DNA of 64,000 nt, taken from positions 1-64,000 of the forward strand of contig NZ_JACJJL010000019.1 of NCBI RefSeq assembly GCF_016899955.1, read 5' to 3'. The DNA comes from Marseilla massiliensis. GTDB lineage: Bacteria; Bacteroidota; Bacteroidia; Bacteroidales; Bacteroidaceae. A program made the position numbers and the translations under genes. Below, in pieces: positions 20,910 through 30,136 of the stretch; position 1 is the first letter of the stretch; each line of letters opens with the position of its first letter. Under the pieces are notes generated by a model, which had not been told where the DNA came from, searched no databases, and saw only the letters and a list, made by a program, of their open reading frames with translations.

Positions 20910-22100
20910 TCACTTGATGACGTCAAGTTCCTTGCCTACCTTCACAAACGCAGCGATGGCCCTGTCAAGGTGCTCACGCTCGTGCCCGGCCGACAGCTGT
21001 ACGCGGATGCGGGCCTGCCCCTTTGGAACGACAGGATAATAGAAACCTGTAACATAAATACCCTCGTCCTGCATCTTTGCAGCAAACTCCTGCGAGAGCT
21101 TTGCATCGTAAAGCATCACGGCGCAAATGGCACTCTGCGTAGGCTTTATGTCGAAGCCGGCGGCAATCATCTTGTCACGGAAATAGTTTACGTTCTCCAC
21201 CAGCTTGTCGTGCAGCGCATTGCTTTCCTTGAGCATCTTGAACATCTCTATGCTCGCCCCCACTATGGCCGGGGCCACCGAGTTAGAGAACAGGTAGGGG
21301 CGCGAGCGCTGGCGCAGCATGTCAATTATTTCCTTCCTTCCTGTTGTGAATCCTCCCATGGCACCACCGAAAGCCTTGCCAAGGGTACCTGTAAAGATGT
21401 CTATCCGACCGTAGACATTGAACTGCTCAGCCACGCCACGGCCGGTCGGGCCTACCACGCCGGCAGAGTGCGACTCGTCAACCATTACCAACGCGTCGTA
21501 TTTCTCGGCCAGGTCGCATATCTTGTCCATCGGCGCCACGTTGCCGTCCATTGAGAACACACCGTCTGTGGCAATGATGCGGAAGCGCTGGGCCTGGGCC
21601 TCCTGCAGGCAGCGCTCCAAGTCGGCCATGTCGGCATTGGCATAGCGATATCGCTTGGCCTTGCACAGACGCACGCCGTCGATTATTGAGGCATGGTTCA
21701 GCGAGTCGGAGATGATGGCGTCTTCCTCAGTAAAAAGAGGCTCGAACAATCCGCCGTTTGCATCGAAGCAGGCAGCATAAAGAATGGTGTCTTCCGTGTG
21801 GAAATAGTCGGAGACAGCCTCTTCGAGTTGTTTGTGCAAATCCTGTGTGCCACAAATGAACCGCACCGACGACATACCGTAGCCATGGCTGTCCATGGCC
21901 TGCTTTGCTGCATCAATCAGCCTCTTGTTGTCAGAAAGGCCCAAATAGTTGTTTGCGCAAAAGTTAAGCACACGCTCCCCGGCATTGACCTTGATGTCTG
22001 CACTCTGTGGAGTTGTTATCACACGCTCTCTTTTGTACAGGCCGGCAGCCTCTATGCCAGAGAGTTCATTAGCCAAAAAGTCTTGAAATTTACCGTACAT
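20910..22100 (-). CDS. kbl: Glycine C-acetyltransferase (2-amino-3-ketobutyrate CoA ligase)
   Basis: Cleaves 2-amino-3-ketobutyrate with CoA to glycine and acetyl-CoA, the second step of threonine catabolism. The 396-aa length is standard for this PLP-dependent alpha-oxoamine synthase. Seen: FCANNYLGLS, the His-containing SLNHASIIDG, VDESHSAG with the PLP-ring Asp, and the Schiff-base Lys in GTLGKAFGGAMGG. It is divergent from tdh, which makes its substrate; the 145-bp shared region carries a -7 element for tdh and a near match (GACCTTTGC, about 22129-22137) for kbl. Confidence 0.96.
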   Translation of the reverse strand: MYGKFQDFLANELSGIEAAGLYKRERVITTPQSADIKVNAGERVLNFCANNYLGLSDNKRLIDAAKQAMDSHGYGMSSVRFICGTQDLHKQLEEAVSDYFHTEDTILYAACFDANGGLFEPLFTEEDAIISDSLNHASIIDGVRLCKAKRYRYANADMADLERCLQEAQAQRFRIIATDGVFSMDGNVAPMDKICDLAEKYDALVMVDESHSAGVVGPTGRGVAEQFNVYGRIDIFTGTLGKAFGGAMGGFTTGRKEIIDMLRQRSRPYLFSNSVAPAIVGASIEMFKMLKESNALHDKLVENVNYFRDKMIAAGFDIKPTQSAICAVMLYDAKLSQEFAAKMQDEGIYVTGFYYPVVPKGQARIRVQLSAGHEREHLDRAIAAFVKVGKELDVIK

Positions 22101-22200
22101 ACATGTAAGTTTTAGGATTCTTATGCAAAGGTCTCAATTTTTTTTGATATAACAAATAAAATCTCTTGAATATTCTCTGAAACAATTAAGAATAATGTAC

Positions 22201-22208
22201 TATCTTTG
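22201..22208 (+). promoter_or_regulatory. -7 promoter element of tdh
   Basis: TATCTTTG, 38 bp upstream of the tdh ATG, in the kbl/tdh divergent region. Confidence 0.65.
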
Positions 22209-22245
22209 TACATCTTAAAATTTAGATATAAAGAAACGACAAAGC

Positions 22246-23250
22246 ATGAAAAATGTATTGATTATCGGTTCAACCGGCCAGATTGGTTCAGAGTTGACCA
22301 TGAAATTGAGAGGGCTGTACAACGGCAACATCGTTGCCGGCTACATCCCGGGTGCAGAACCTACAGGTGAGCTGAAAGAGTCGGGTCCGAGCGCCATCGT
22401 AGATGTCACCAATGAGCAGCAGATTGCAGAAGCCGTTTCCAAGTACAAAATCGACACTATCTACAACCTGGCGGCATTACTGTCTGCCGTTGCCGAGTCA
22501 AAGCCGCAGATGGCTTGGAAGATTGGCATGGGCGGGCTGTTCAACGTTTTAGAGGTGGCACGCACGATGCACTGTGCGGTCTTCACCCCCAGTTCAATAG
22601 GCGTGTTTGGCGACGATACACCAAAAGACAAGACCCCGCAAGACACCATCCGCAACCCACGCACCATGTATGGCGTTACCAAGGTGTCGGGAGAGTTGCT
22701 GAGCGACTATTACCACAACCGCTTTGGGGTAGACACTCGCTCGGTTCGCTTCCCCGGACTTATCTCGTATGTGACGCCCCCGGGTGGCGGCACCACCGAT
22801 TACGCCGTTGACATATATTATTCGGCAGTGAAAGGTGAGACGTTCAAGTGCCCCATTGCCGCAGGCACCTACATGGACATGATGTACATGCCCGACGCCC
22901 TGCGCGCCGCAATTGAGATAATGGAAGCCGACCCCGACAAATTTGTCCACCGCAACTCGTTCAACATTGCCTCCATGAGTTTCGAGCCAGATACCATATA
23001 CAATAAAATAAAGGAGTATATACCTGAATTCAAAATGGTTTACGAGGTTGACCCGCTACGCCAGGCCATAGCCGAATCTTGGCCAAACTCACTGGATGAC
23101 ACTTGTGCACGCCAGGAGTGGGGCTGGAAACCCGAGTACGACTTGGACGCGATGACCAAAGACATGATTGAGAAACTGAGAATCCGCTTTGGCAAATCGG
23201 ACGCGCCAAGCGCATGCAACCAGTGCCAGGAAAGTGTATTGACGCTATAG
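22246..23250 (+). CDS. tdh: L-threonine 3-dehydrogenase, short-chain (SDR/epimerase) type
   Basis: Oxidises L-threonine with NAD to 2-amino-3-ketobutyrate. A 334-aa extended SDR protein with the Rossmann motif GSTGQIGSEL, a catalytic YGVTK Tyr/Lys pair, and SSIGVFGDDTPKD and PPGGGTTDYAVD, which mark the threonine dehydrogenase subgroup rather than sugar epimerases. This is unrelated to the zinc-dependent enzyme of E. coli. The pairing with divergent kbl supports the function strongly. Confidence 0.92.
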   Translation: MKNVLIIGSTGQIGSELTMKLRGLYNGNIVAGYIPGAEPTGELKESGPSAIVDVTNEQQIAEAVSKYKIDTIYNLAALLSAVAESKPQMAWKIGMGGLFNVLEVARTMHCAVFTPSSIGVFGDDTPKDKTPQDTIRNPRTMYGVTKVSGELLSDYYHNRFGVDTRSVRFPGLISYVTPPGGGTTDYAVDIYYSAVKGETFKCPIAAGTYMDMMYMPDALRAAIEIMEADPDKFVHRNSFNIASMSFEPDTIYNKIKEYIPEFKMVYEVDPLRQAIAESWPNSLDDTCARQEWGWKPEYDLDAMTKDMIEKLRIRFGKSDAPSACNQCQESVLTL

Positions 23251-23422
23251 AAGCAGCCTTATCTACCAAGCCGACCTGAGTGTCTCTCCGATAGTGCCTG
23301 CCCGTTTGTTTCGCCACATAGGCAGCCATGCCACAAGGCAAACACACAAGCCGCCTAAGAAAAACAGCTCAAACCGGCCGCTGATAATACAAAGACAGCC
23401 TATAACTATATTCAAGACATAT

Positions 23423-23458
23423 AAGGATACGGGATGGATGTGCATCACGTATCCTTTT
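23423..23458 (+). terminator. Intrinsic terminator of tdh
   Basis: AAGGATACG pairs with CGTATCCTT over a 16-base loop, followed by TTCATTTG, about 170 bp after the tdh stop. Confidence 0.6.
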
Positions 23459-23728
23459 CATTTGCCCGCAACAGGCAGTCAGAGTGCAAGCCGCATCATC
23501 CAATCCCCTGCAAATTGCCTGCAGTCTTTGCAGCAGGCATAGCGCCCTATGCAGCAACAACGCGGCAGAGTTGGCGCCGACGGGAGCGGGGAAAGAGTTT
23601 TGTGGCGAATGGAATGGATGCCATTACTGCATCGGGCAGCCCGACGGACAATTGTGGCCAGAATGTATGGATGAGGGGAAACATCATTATCAGAGAAAAT
23701 GTAGCGAAATAGAACAGGCAAGACAGAC

Positions 23729-23774
23729 ATGCCCCGCAGGCAAAGCGCCGTATTGGCGCAAGCCTACGGGGCAT
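23729..23774 (-). terminator. Hairpin at the end of the dnaN operon
   Basis: ATGCCCCGCAGGC pairs with GCCTACGGGGCAT with one mismatch, enclosing a smaller GCGCC/GGCGC stem. On the minus strand it lies 38 bp after the last gene of the operon. The following tail is only moderately T-rich. Confidence 0.55.
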
Positions 23775-23811
23775 GCCCTCCCGCCGCCGTCCCATTGCCG
23801 TGCGGGCGCCG

Positions 23812-25485
23812 TCAATTGGCATACTTGTCTATCAACTCCTGGGCCTGGGTGTCGCCCAAGTCCTTTGCCTTCTGCAGGTTCTGCCTTCCGGTGGCCTTGT
23901 CGCCCTTAAGGCACTGCGCCAGACCAAGAAACATGTAGCCCTCGCCGAGCTTAGGGTCGACGGCAATGCACTGCCCGGCCGTCTTTATGGCATCGTCGAA
24001 CAGGTTGACACGTATCTCGAGCGACGCTTTCTCGCAATAGTAAAGCGTGTTCTTGGGGTCTTTGCCAATGGCTGTTGCCAAGTCGTTGAGGGCGGCCTGG
24101 TATATGTGCCCGTCTATTTCGGCCCTCGCCCGTATGTAGTAGAAGTTGGCGTTGACCTCGGTAGGCATCAGCTTCTCATACTCGTTGAAGTCGACCACTG
24201 CCTTGCGGTACTCCTTCATGCTGAGCAGTGCCTGCGCCCGGGCAAGGATGTAAGGCGCCGCCGACTTGAGGTAAGGCTTGCTGAAGGTGTTGACGGCGCT
24301 GTCGAGCAATGCCAGCATGGCTGTCGTATCGCTCATCATCTCCTTGCAGCGCGCCGCCGCGAAGTACGTTTCGGCATTGCGCATGTCGCCGCCCAGCAGC
24401 TCGGAGTATATGGAATATGCCTCGTCGTATCGTTTCTGGGCAAAGCGTATCTGCGCCTCCAACTGCCGGTACAGGCTCACCTTGTTTATATCGTAGGCTG
24501 CGCGGGCCTCGGCGGCAGCGGCGTCGAATGTCCACTTGTCGTAAGGCTTGGCATCAGCAAACATCAACTTCTGGTACATCAGCTTGGCATAGTTGAAGTG
24601 AGCGTCGTCTTTCTTGTCGGCCACCTTTATCGCCTGCTGCATGTCGGCATCGGCGGCGGCGTAGTCCTGCGCCCCCACCGACAGCTGCGCGCGCGAGATG
24701 TAGCCGTCGGCCGCGTTCGGAAACTTGGCAATGAAGTCGTTGACGGTGGCGGCGTATGCCGCGGAGTCGAGCACCGAGCCGGCCACATAGAGCGTAAGCA
24801 CGGCCTGGTTGAGCTCGTCGGGCAACTCCTTCTTTATGGAAGTAGAGTTGAGCGTGGCGTCGTTTATGCTCAGCCCGTTGGTCTTCAGAGAGTTGGCGAA
24901 GGCCGCGCTGACGGCATAGTTGGTAGTGTCCTTGGCGTCTACCGGCTGCTGCATCAGTCCAATCACCTCGCCATTGGCGTTGAACAGCGGGCAGCTGACG
25001 GAATTCTCTATGCCCTTCATGCCGACGGTGTAGTAAGCATAAGAGCCCTGGAACGTCTCAATCTTGCTCACCCGGCCCTCGATGCAATCAGGCGACTTCT
25101 TCGTGCTGTATGGCAAGAGCCACACAGCGCTGCCCTCTGCGGCATTGGCTGCAGCTATGGCCAAGGGGGCGGTCGACTTAGCCTCGACCCTGAACTTGGC
25201 CACATCATACGTGCTGTTTGCCCCGATGATGCTCGCCACGGGCATCTCGTTGCCCTTCGTGTCGATGACTACAGCCCTCGCGGCCCCCTTGAAAGGCGCG
25301 AAGCTGCTCAGGGCCTCCCCCTGCTCGCCAACGAAAAACCCGTTGGAACTGGCAATAAGATTGCCGTCGGCATCGAATGTCTTGAGGGTGAACACAGCCT
25401 TTGCGGCCTTCTTCACCCAGCTCGGCTGGGCCTGTGCCGCACACAATGCGAGCGCGGCCATAATGCAAATAAGTGTACGTCTCAT
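23812..25485 (-). CDS. Trypsin-fold plus TPR exported protein, catalytic triad degenerate
   Basis: A 557-aa protein with signal peptide (cut after AAQA). Residues 20-210 look like a trypsin-2/DegP-type barrel (NGFFVGEQGEALSSF, STYDVAKFRVE, CPLFNANGEVIGLMQQ). The histidine position reads Ala (SSFAPF), the Asp is kept (TYDVAKF), and the GNSGxP nucleophile motif reads NSVSCP, so proteolysis is unlikely. Residues 250-557 are TPR-like helical repeats (SRAQLSVGAQDYAAADADMQQAI, YILARAQALLSMKEYRKAV). Probably a periplasmic binding scaffold. It overlaps recN by 4 bp and ends the dnaN operon. Confidence 0.75.
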   Translation of the reverse strand: MRRTLICIMAALALCAAQAQPSWVKKAAKAVFTLKTFDADGNLIASSNGFFVGEQGEALSSFAPFKGAARAVVIDTKGNEMPVASIIGANSTYDVAKFRVEAKSTAPLAIAAANAAEGSAVWLLPYSTKKSPDCIEGRVSKIETFQGSYAYYTVGMKGIENSVSCPLFNANGEVIGLMQQPVDAKDTTNYAVSAAFANSLKTNGLSINDATLNSTSIKKELPDELNQAVLTLYVAGSVLDSAAYAATVNDFIAKFPNAADGYISRAQLSVGAQDYAAADADMQQAIKVADKKDDAHFNYAKLMYQKLMFADAKPYDKWTFDAAAAEARAAYDINKVSLYRQLEAQIRFAQKRYDEAYSIYSELLGGDMRNAETYFAAARCKEMMSDTTAMLALLDSAVNTFSKPYLKSAAPYILARAQALLSMKEYRKAVVDFNEYEKLMPTEVNANFYYIRARAEIDGHIYQAALNDLATAIGKDPKNTLYYCEKASLEIRVNLFDDAIKTAGQCIAVDPKLGEGYMFLGLAQCLKGDKATGRQNLQKAKDLGDTQAQELIDKYAN

Positions 25486-27140
25486 TTCCTAAGTAGTTCC
25501 TTTGCGTTGTTAATGGCGGCCTCCGACACGTCGCTTCCGCTCAGCATCTGTGCGATTTCCCTCACCCGGGCATCGCCGTCGAGCAGTATCATGCGGCTTG
25601 TCGTACCGCTGTCGGTCTCCTCCTTGTATACCTTATAGTGCGTCTGCCCCACTGCTGCAATCTGCGGCAGGTGGGTTATGCTTATCACCTGGCGGTCGCT
25701 GCGCCCCATCTGTTGCATTATCAGCGCCATCTTCTCGGCTATCTTGCCGCTGACACCGGTGTCAATCTCGTCGAAGATGATGGTGGGCAGCTTCACGGCC
25801 CCGCTTATCATAGCCTTCAGCGAGAGCATTACGCGGGCTATCTCGCCGCCCGACGCCACCTGCGACACAGGCTGCATGGGCGTGCTGCGGTTGGCGCTGA
25901 ACAGGAAGGCCACACGATCGCACCCGTTGCGCGACGGTTGCTCGGCGTCGACGGCCACGCTGAAGCGCACGCTCGGCATGCCCAGCGGCACAAGCCTCTG
26001 CTGCATCTCGCCCTCAATGCGCCGTGCGGCGTCGGTGCGCAAGGCAGTGAGCCGCGCCCCACAGTCGAGGCAATGCTGCCGTGCGGCGTCAACCTTGGCC
26101 TGCAGTTCGGCCAGCGCCTCGTCGCTGTTGTCTATGTTGTCTATCTGTTCACGCAGCTCGTTGCGCCGCGCCAAGAGCCCCTCGACGCTTTCGCAGTGAT
26201 ATTTCTTCTCGAGGCTGTAGATGGTGTCAAGGCGGTCGTTGATGGCGTCGAGCTCGACAGGGTCGAAGTCTATGCTTTCAAGCAGGCGGCTTATCTCCTG
26301 CGACACATCCTTGAGCTCTATGTATGCGCTGTTGAGCCGCTCTGCCAGTTCGGCGGCCTGGGGCAGCATGCTTGCCACGGCCTCCATGGCACCGCCGGCC
26401 GAGCGCAGGTTGCCCACGGCCCCGGCGCCTTCGGCAGCCAGCATGTTGTCGGCCTCGTAGAGCGCGCTTTTTATTTCCTCCGAATGGCTCATGGTCGACG
26501 CTTTCTGCTCGAGCTCCTGCTGCTCGCCTTCCGCGAGCCTGGCCGAGTCGAGCTCGTCGTACTGGAACCTTATGAAGTCGGCGTTGGCCCTGTCGCGCTC
26601 TATCTTCTCATTAAGCTCGCCGAGGGCCTTCACCGAGTCGGTGTATTCCGAGAAAGCCTCGCGGTAAAGGGCCAGCTCAGCGGCGTCGTCGGCAATGATG
26701 TCCACCACCTCGAGCTGGAAGTCCTGCTTGCCGAGCAGCAGGTTCTGGTGCTGGCTGTGCACGTCGATGAGTCTCTCGCCCAGTTCCTTGAGCAGGGCCA
26801 GTGGCGCCGGGGTGTCGTTGATGAAAGCCCGGCTCTTGCCCGATGCGGCCAGCTCGCGCCTTACTATGCAGTCGTCGGGGTCGTACTCTATGTCGTTTTG
26901 GCTGAAAAACTCCTCCATGTCGTAGCGCGAGAGGTCGAAATGGGCCTCGATGACACACTTCGACGCCCCTGCCTTGATGGCCTTGGTGTCGGCCCGCTGA
27001 CCGAGCAGCAGACCAATGGCACCGAGTATGATGCTCTTTCCGGCGCCCGTCTCGCCCGTAATGACCGAGAAGCCGGGGTTGAACCTTATGTCGAGCGTGT
27101 CGATGAGGGTGAAGTTCTTTATGATTAGTTGCTTAAGCAT
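25482..27140 (-). CDS. recN: DNA repair protein RecN
   Basis: An SMC-like ATPase for double-strand break repair. The 552-aa length is typical. Walker A is GETGAGKSI at the N-terminus (MLKQLIIKNFTLIDTLDI start), the middle is a long coiled coil (residues 160-370), and the C-terminus carries the ABC signature (QVASGGEIARVMLSLKA), Walker B (TIIFDEIDTGVSG) and ISITHLPQIAAVGQTHY. The start is 3 bp after the DUF4835 stop, and its stop overlaps the next gene (ATGA), so it is translated as part of the operon. Confidence 0.97.
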   Translation of the reverse strand: MLKQLIIKNFTLIDTLDIRFNPGFSVITGETGAGKSIILGAIGLLLGQRADTKAIKAGASKCVIEAHFDLSRYDMEEFFSQNDIEYDPDDCIVRRELAASGKSRAFINDTPAPLALLKELGERLIDVHSQHQNLLLGKQDFQLEVVDIIADDAAELALYREAFSEYTDSVKALGELNEKIERDRANADFIRFQYDELDSARLAEGEQQELEQKASTMSHSEEIKSALYEADNMLAAEGAGAVGNLRSAGGAMEAVASMLPQAAELAERLNSAYIELKDVSQEISRLLESIDFDPVELDAINDRLDTIYSLEKKYHCESVEGLLARRNELREQIDNIDNSDEALAELQAKVDAARQHCLDCGARLTALRTDAARRIEGEMQQRLVPLGMPSVRFSVAVDAEQPSRNGCDRVAFLFSANRSTPMQPVSQVASGGEIARVMLSLKAMISGAVKLPTIIFDEIDTGVSGKIAEKMALIMQQMGRSDRQVISITHLPQIAAVGQTHYKVYKEETDSGTTSRMILLDGDARVREIAQMLSGSDVSEAAINNAKELLRK

Positions 27141-27143
27141 TGT

Positions 27144-28052
27144 TCATTCCTTGATTTTGTTCCACGAATTGCTTTGCGAGGCATTGATGCCGAAGAGAAT
27201 GTTGTAAACGCTCTCTTTTTCCTTCTGCGTGCCTTTGCCCTTGTAAATGTTGGCCAGTTCGTCGCGCTTATAGTCGGTCCATATCTGCGGCAGCATGCTC
27301 AACGGCTTGTCTTCGTGAGCCTTCTTCAAGTCGTTTTCGAGCGCGGCTGTTATGTTGGTGCGCCCGCGCTCCACGTTCGAGGCCATCTCGTCGAGGCCCG
27401 TGCGGTAGTAGTCGTACTGCAGCTGGCGGAAAGGCTTCATGGCTTCGTCGAGGTAGTCGTTGATGATGGCAAACCTGTTCTTGCTGTCCTCAAACGATTT
27501 CCAGCCAGTAAACTCAAGGTTCTGCGCGTTGTTTACAAGGTTGAGGCACCTCTGCAACACGTCGGTGCCGCCCATGGGGGCAAAGCTGTCGAGGTTGATG
27601 CCTATTATCAGGTATGCGTAATAGGCGAAGAGGGCCGTCAGCTGGTTGTCGATGACATCCTCGTTGAAGTTGAGCTGGTCGAACTGAGCGAACTGAAAGT
27701 TGAAGTTTGCGTCCTGGTTGTTGTAGAGCGTCGAGTTGTACTGCGAGTTGTACACGGGGCGGTTGGCCTGTATCGTGGCCGTACACTCAAAGGTGTTGTT
27801 GGTCTTGTCGTACTTGTTTACCGTGATGTTGAAATTGCAGACAATGCGCTCGTTCTTCTGAAACTGCAGGTCTGTCCACTGCCTGTCGTTTACAAACTGC
27901 TCCAGCGTCTGCTGCAGGTTGTCGAAAACGCTGACGTCTGTCACTCCCACCTTGCTGTGGTTGATGTTTATCTTGGCCTGCAGCTCCTGCCCGTGCGAGG
28001 CCGTCACGATGAAAGCGGCCACAGCCGCAAGCAACAATCTCTTGGCGTCCAT
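27144..28052 (-). CDS. DUF4835 family protein (PorD-like, type IX secretion associated)
   Basis: A 302-aa protein with a signal peptide ending ASHGQ. The sequence ELQAKININHSKV, then ERIVCNFNITV, the Tyr/Asn-rich VYNSQYNSTLYNNQDANF and ALFAYYAYLIIGINLDSFAPMGG are typical of DUF4835, which databases label PorD, as I recall. Its operon position between coaBC and recN is conserved across Bacteroidota. Some type IX secretion link has been proposed for the family; no other type IX secretion gene is in this window, so the role here is uncertain. Confidence 0.82.
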   Translation of the reverse strand: MDAKRLLLAAVAAFIVTASHGQELQAKININHSKVGVTDVSVFDNLQQTLEQFVNDRQWTDLQFQKNERIVCNFNITVNKYDKTNNTFECTATIQANRPVYNSQYNSTLYNNQDANFNFQFAQFDQLNFNEDVIDNQLTALFAYYAYLIIGINLDSFAPMGGTDVLQRCLNLVNNAQNLEFTGWKSFEDSKNRFAIINDYLDEAMKPFRQLQYDYYRTGLDEMASNVERGRTNITAALENDLKKAHEDKPLSMLPQIWTDYKRDELANIYKGKGTQKEKESVYNILFGINASQSNSWNKIKE

Positions 28053-28065
28053 TGTATTTTTAGGT

Positions 28066-29259
28066 TTACATTATCTCGGCCAGCCTGCCTATGATGTCCT
28101 CGGCCACGCCCTCCTTGCTTTTCTTAGGGTATTCGGTCATCCCCTCGCGTGTCAGTATGCACACCTGGTTTTCGTCGGAGCGGAAGCACGTTCCCTTGTT
28201 GCGCAGCGAGTTGAGCACAATGAAATCGAGGTTCTTGCGCTCCAGCTTGCCCATGGCGTGGGCCTGTTCGTCGTCGGTCTCGAGCGCGAATCCCACGAGC
28301 CTCTGGCCTGGCTTTTTCATCCGCCCGAGCTCCGAGGCAATGTCGTGGGTGGGCTTGAGCCTCAGCACCAGGTCGCTGTCGCCGCGCTTTATCTTGCTGT
28401 CGGCCACGCTGTCGGGCCGGAAGTCGGCCACGGCGGCACAGAGTATGGCGGCGTCGCAGCCCCCAAACTCGCTCACGGCGGCCCTGTACATCTGGTCGCA
28501 GCTCTCAACGTCGATGCGCCTTATGCCCCTGCCCTCCTTCAGGGCCACCGGCCCTGCAATGAGAGTCACGTCGGCCCCGCGCCGGGCGCACTCGCCTGCA
28601 AGGGCAAACCCCATCTTGCCGCTGGAGTAATTGCCCACAAACCTCACCGGGTCTATGCGCTCGAAGGTAGGCCCGGCGGTTATCATGATGCGCTTGCCGG
28701 CCAATTGCCCGGTGTTGCCGCGGAAATAGTCGTCGACGGCCTTGACAATTGCCTCGGGCTCTTCCATGCGCCCCTTGCCTTCAAGGCCGCTGGCGAGATA
28801 TCCGCTCTGCGGCTCAATGATGTGGTTGCCGTATGAGCGCAGCCTCTCGAGATTGGCCTGTGTTGAGGGGTGGGCATACATGTCGAGGTCCATGGCCGGG
28901 GCTATGAACACCGGGGCCTTCATCGACAGATACGTGGTTACCAGCATATTGTCGGCCACCCCGCCCGCCATCTTGCCCAGGGTCGATGCCGTGCACGGCG
29001 CGATGACCATGGCGTCGGCCCACAGCCCGAGCGCCACGTGGCTGTGCCATGTGCCGTCGCGTTGTGAGAAGAAGTCGCTGATGACGGGTTTCTGCGTCAG
29101 TGCCGACAGCGTGATCGGCGTTATGAACTCCTTGCCGGCAGGTGTTATCACCACCTGCACCTCGGCCCCGGCCTTCACCAGGGCGCGTATGATGTAGCAA
29201 GCCTTGTAGGCCGCTATCGAGCCGGTGATGCCCAGCACTATCTTTTTACCTTTCAGCAT
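28066..29259 (-). CDS. coaBC: Bifunctional phosphopantothenoylcysteine synthetase/decarboxylase
   Basis: Couples cysteine to 4'-phosphopantothenate (CoaB) and decarboxylates the product (CoaC) in coenzyme A synthesis. The 397-aa fusion has the CoaC flavoprotein first (GITGSIAAYKACYIIRAL, APAMDLDMY) and CoaB from about residue 185 (ITAGPTFERIDPVRFVGNYS, ALETDDEQAH). In the CoaC substrate-recognition clamp the usual ACGxxGxGRM reads ASGLEGKGRM, so the expected active-site Cys is Ser. It lies 9 bp after the exonuclease and 13 bp before DUF4835. Confidence 0.95.
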   Translation of the reverse strand: MLKGKKIVLGITGSIAAYKACYIIRALVKAGAEVQVVITPAGKEFITPITLSALTQKPVISDFFSQRDGTWHSHVALGLWADAMVIAPCTASTLGKMAGGVADNMLVTTYLSMKAPVFIAPAMDLDMYAHPSTQANLERLRSYGNHIIEPQSGYLASGLEGKGRMEEPEAIVKAVDDYFRGNTGQLAGKRIMITAGPTFERIDPVRFVGNYSSGKMGFALAGECARRGADVTLIAGPVALKEGRGIRRIDVESCDQMYRAAVSEFGGCDAAILCAAVADFRPDSVADSKIKRGDSDLVLRLKPTHDIASELGRMKKPGQRLVGFALETDDEQAHAMGKLERKNLDFIVLNSLRNKGTCFRSDENQVCILTREGMTEYPKKSKEGVAEDIIGRLAEIM

Positions 29260-29268
29260 ATTTCGTTG

Positions 29269-30123
29269 TCAGCCTAATTTGCTCTCGCGCAGACGTATGC
29301 GGGTGAGCACCTGTTTAGTGTTGTAAGTGAAGTCGCCCGAGAGTATCCAGCTGTAATAGCCGGGGTCGTAGCGCAACACCTGCGCCACGGGCTCTCCCTT
29401 GTGCTTGCCGAAGTTGAACACCTCCACCTGGCGGGGCTTGCCGTCGGGCCCTGTCACCACATTGCCTTGCGCGTCCTTCATGTCGGCCCAGACCACACGC
29501 CCGGCAAAGTCTACGTTGTTGTTCTGCCGCGAGAAGTCGGCCAGGAAGGCAACGTCGTTCTGCAACTGCCGCTCCGGGTCGGGCTCGGTCTCTGGACTGT
29601 ACTTGTCGAGCTCGCCCATCAGCACCCTGTAGGTGGCCTCGGTGTCTTGGTCGGCCCTGTGTGCCTCGAAGTCGTCTTCCATTGCTCGCCCGCAGTAAAA
29701 CTTGTATGCCGCTGCCAGGTTGCGCCTCTCCATCTTGTGGAATATGGTCTGGGCGTCTATGAGGTGGCACTTTGAGAAGTCGAAGTCGATGCCGGCGCGC
29801 AGGAACTCCTCTGCGAGCATGGGTATGTCAAAGTGGTTTGAGTTGAACCCGGCGAAGTCGCACCCGCGGAACTCCTCGCAGAGCCTGGCCGCAATCTCCT
29901 TGAACAACGGCTTTCCGGCCACGTCGGCATCGCTGATGCCCGTTAGCGCAGTCACTTCGGCCGGTATGGGCTTGCCGGGGTTCACTATCAGGTTGACGCG
30001 CTTCTCCTGCCCGTCGGGGCTCACCTTTATGTAAGACAGCTGTATGATCCGGTCTTTCACCAAATCCAGACCCGTGGTTTCGAGGTCGAACACCACGAGG
30101 GGCTTGTTAAGGTTTAGTCTCAT
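29269..30123 (-). CDS. DEDDh 3'-5' exonuclease with C-terminal DUF3820-like domain
   Basis: A 284-aa nuclease of the DnaQ/epsilon type. Exo I is VVFDLETTGLD, Exo II is GFNSNHFDIPML, and Exo III is HRADQDTEATY with the catalytic His and Asp. After residue 180 comes a separate small domain with FNFGKHKGEPVAQVLRYDP and YYSWILSGDF, which resembles DUF3820. It probably proofreads DNA polymerase III or acts in repair; the place 13 bp downstream of the clamp gene dnaN fits replication. It could be the main epsilon-like activity of this organism, but that cannot be shown here. Confidence 0.85.
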   Translation of the reverse strand: MRLNLNKPLVVFDLETTGLDLVKDRIIQLSYIKVSPDGQEKRVNLIVNPGKPIPAEVTALTGISDADVAGKPLFKEIAARLCEEFRGCDFAGFNSNHFDIPMLAEEFLRAGIDFDFSKCHLIDAQTIFHKMERRNLAAAYKFYCGRAMEDDFEAHRADQDTEATYRVLMGELDKYSPETEPDPERQLQNDVAFLADFSRQNNNVDFAGRVVWADMKDAQGNVVTGPDGKPRQVEVFNFGKHKGEPVAQVLRYDPGYYSWILSGDFTYNTKQVLTRIRLRESKLG

Positions 30124-30136
30124 CCTGCCAGCGTTG

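Larger units (their letters stand above)
23251..23811. other. 561-bp region between convergent tdh and the TPR-protein gene
   Basis: No gene supported. It contains a terminator for each flanking gene (23423-23458 and 23729-23774). The middle part (23460-23720) shows no structure that I recognise. Confidence 0.6.
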
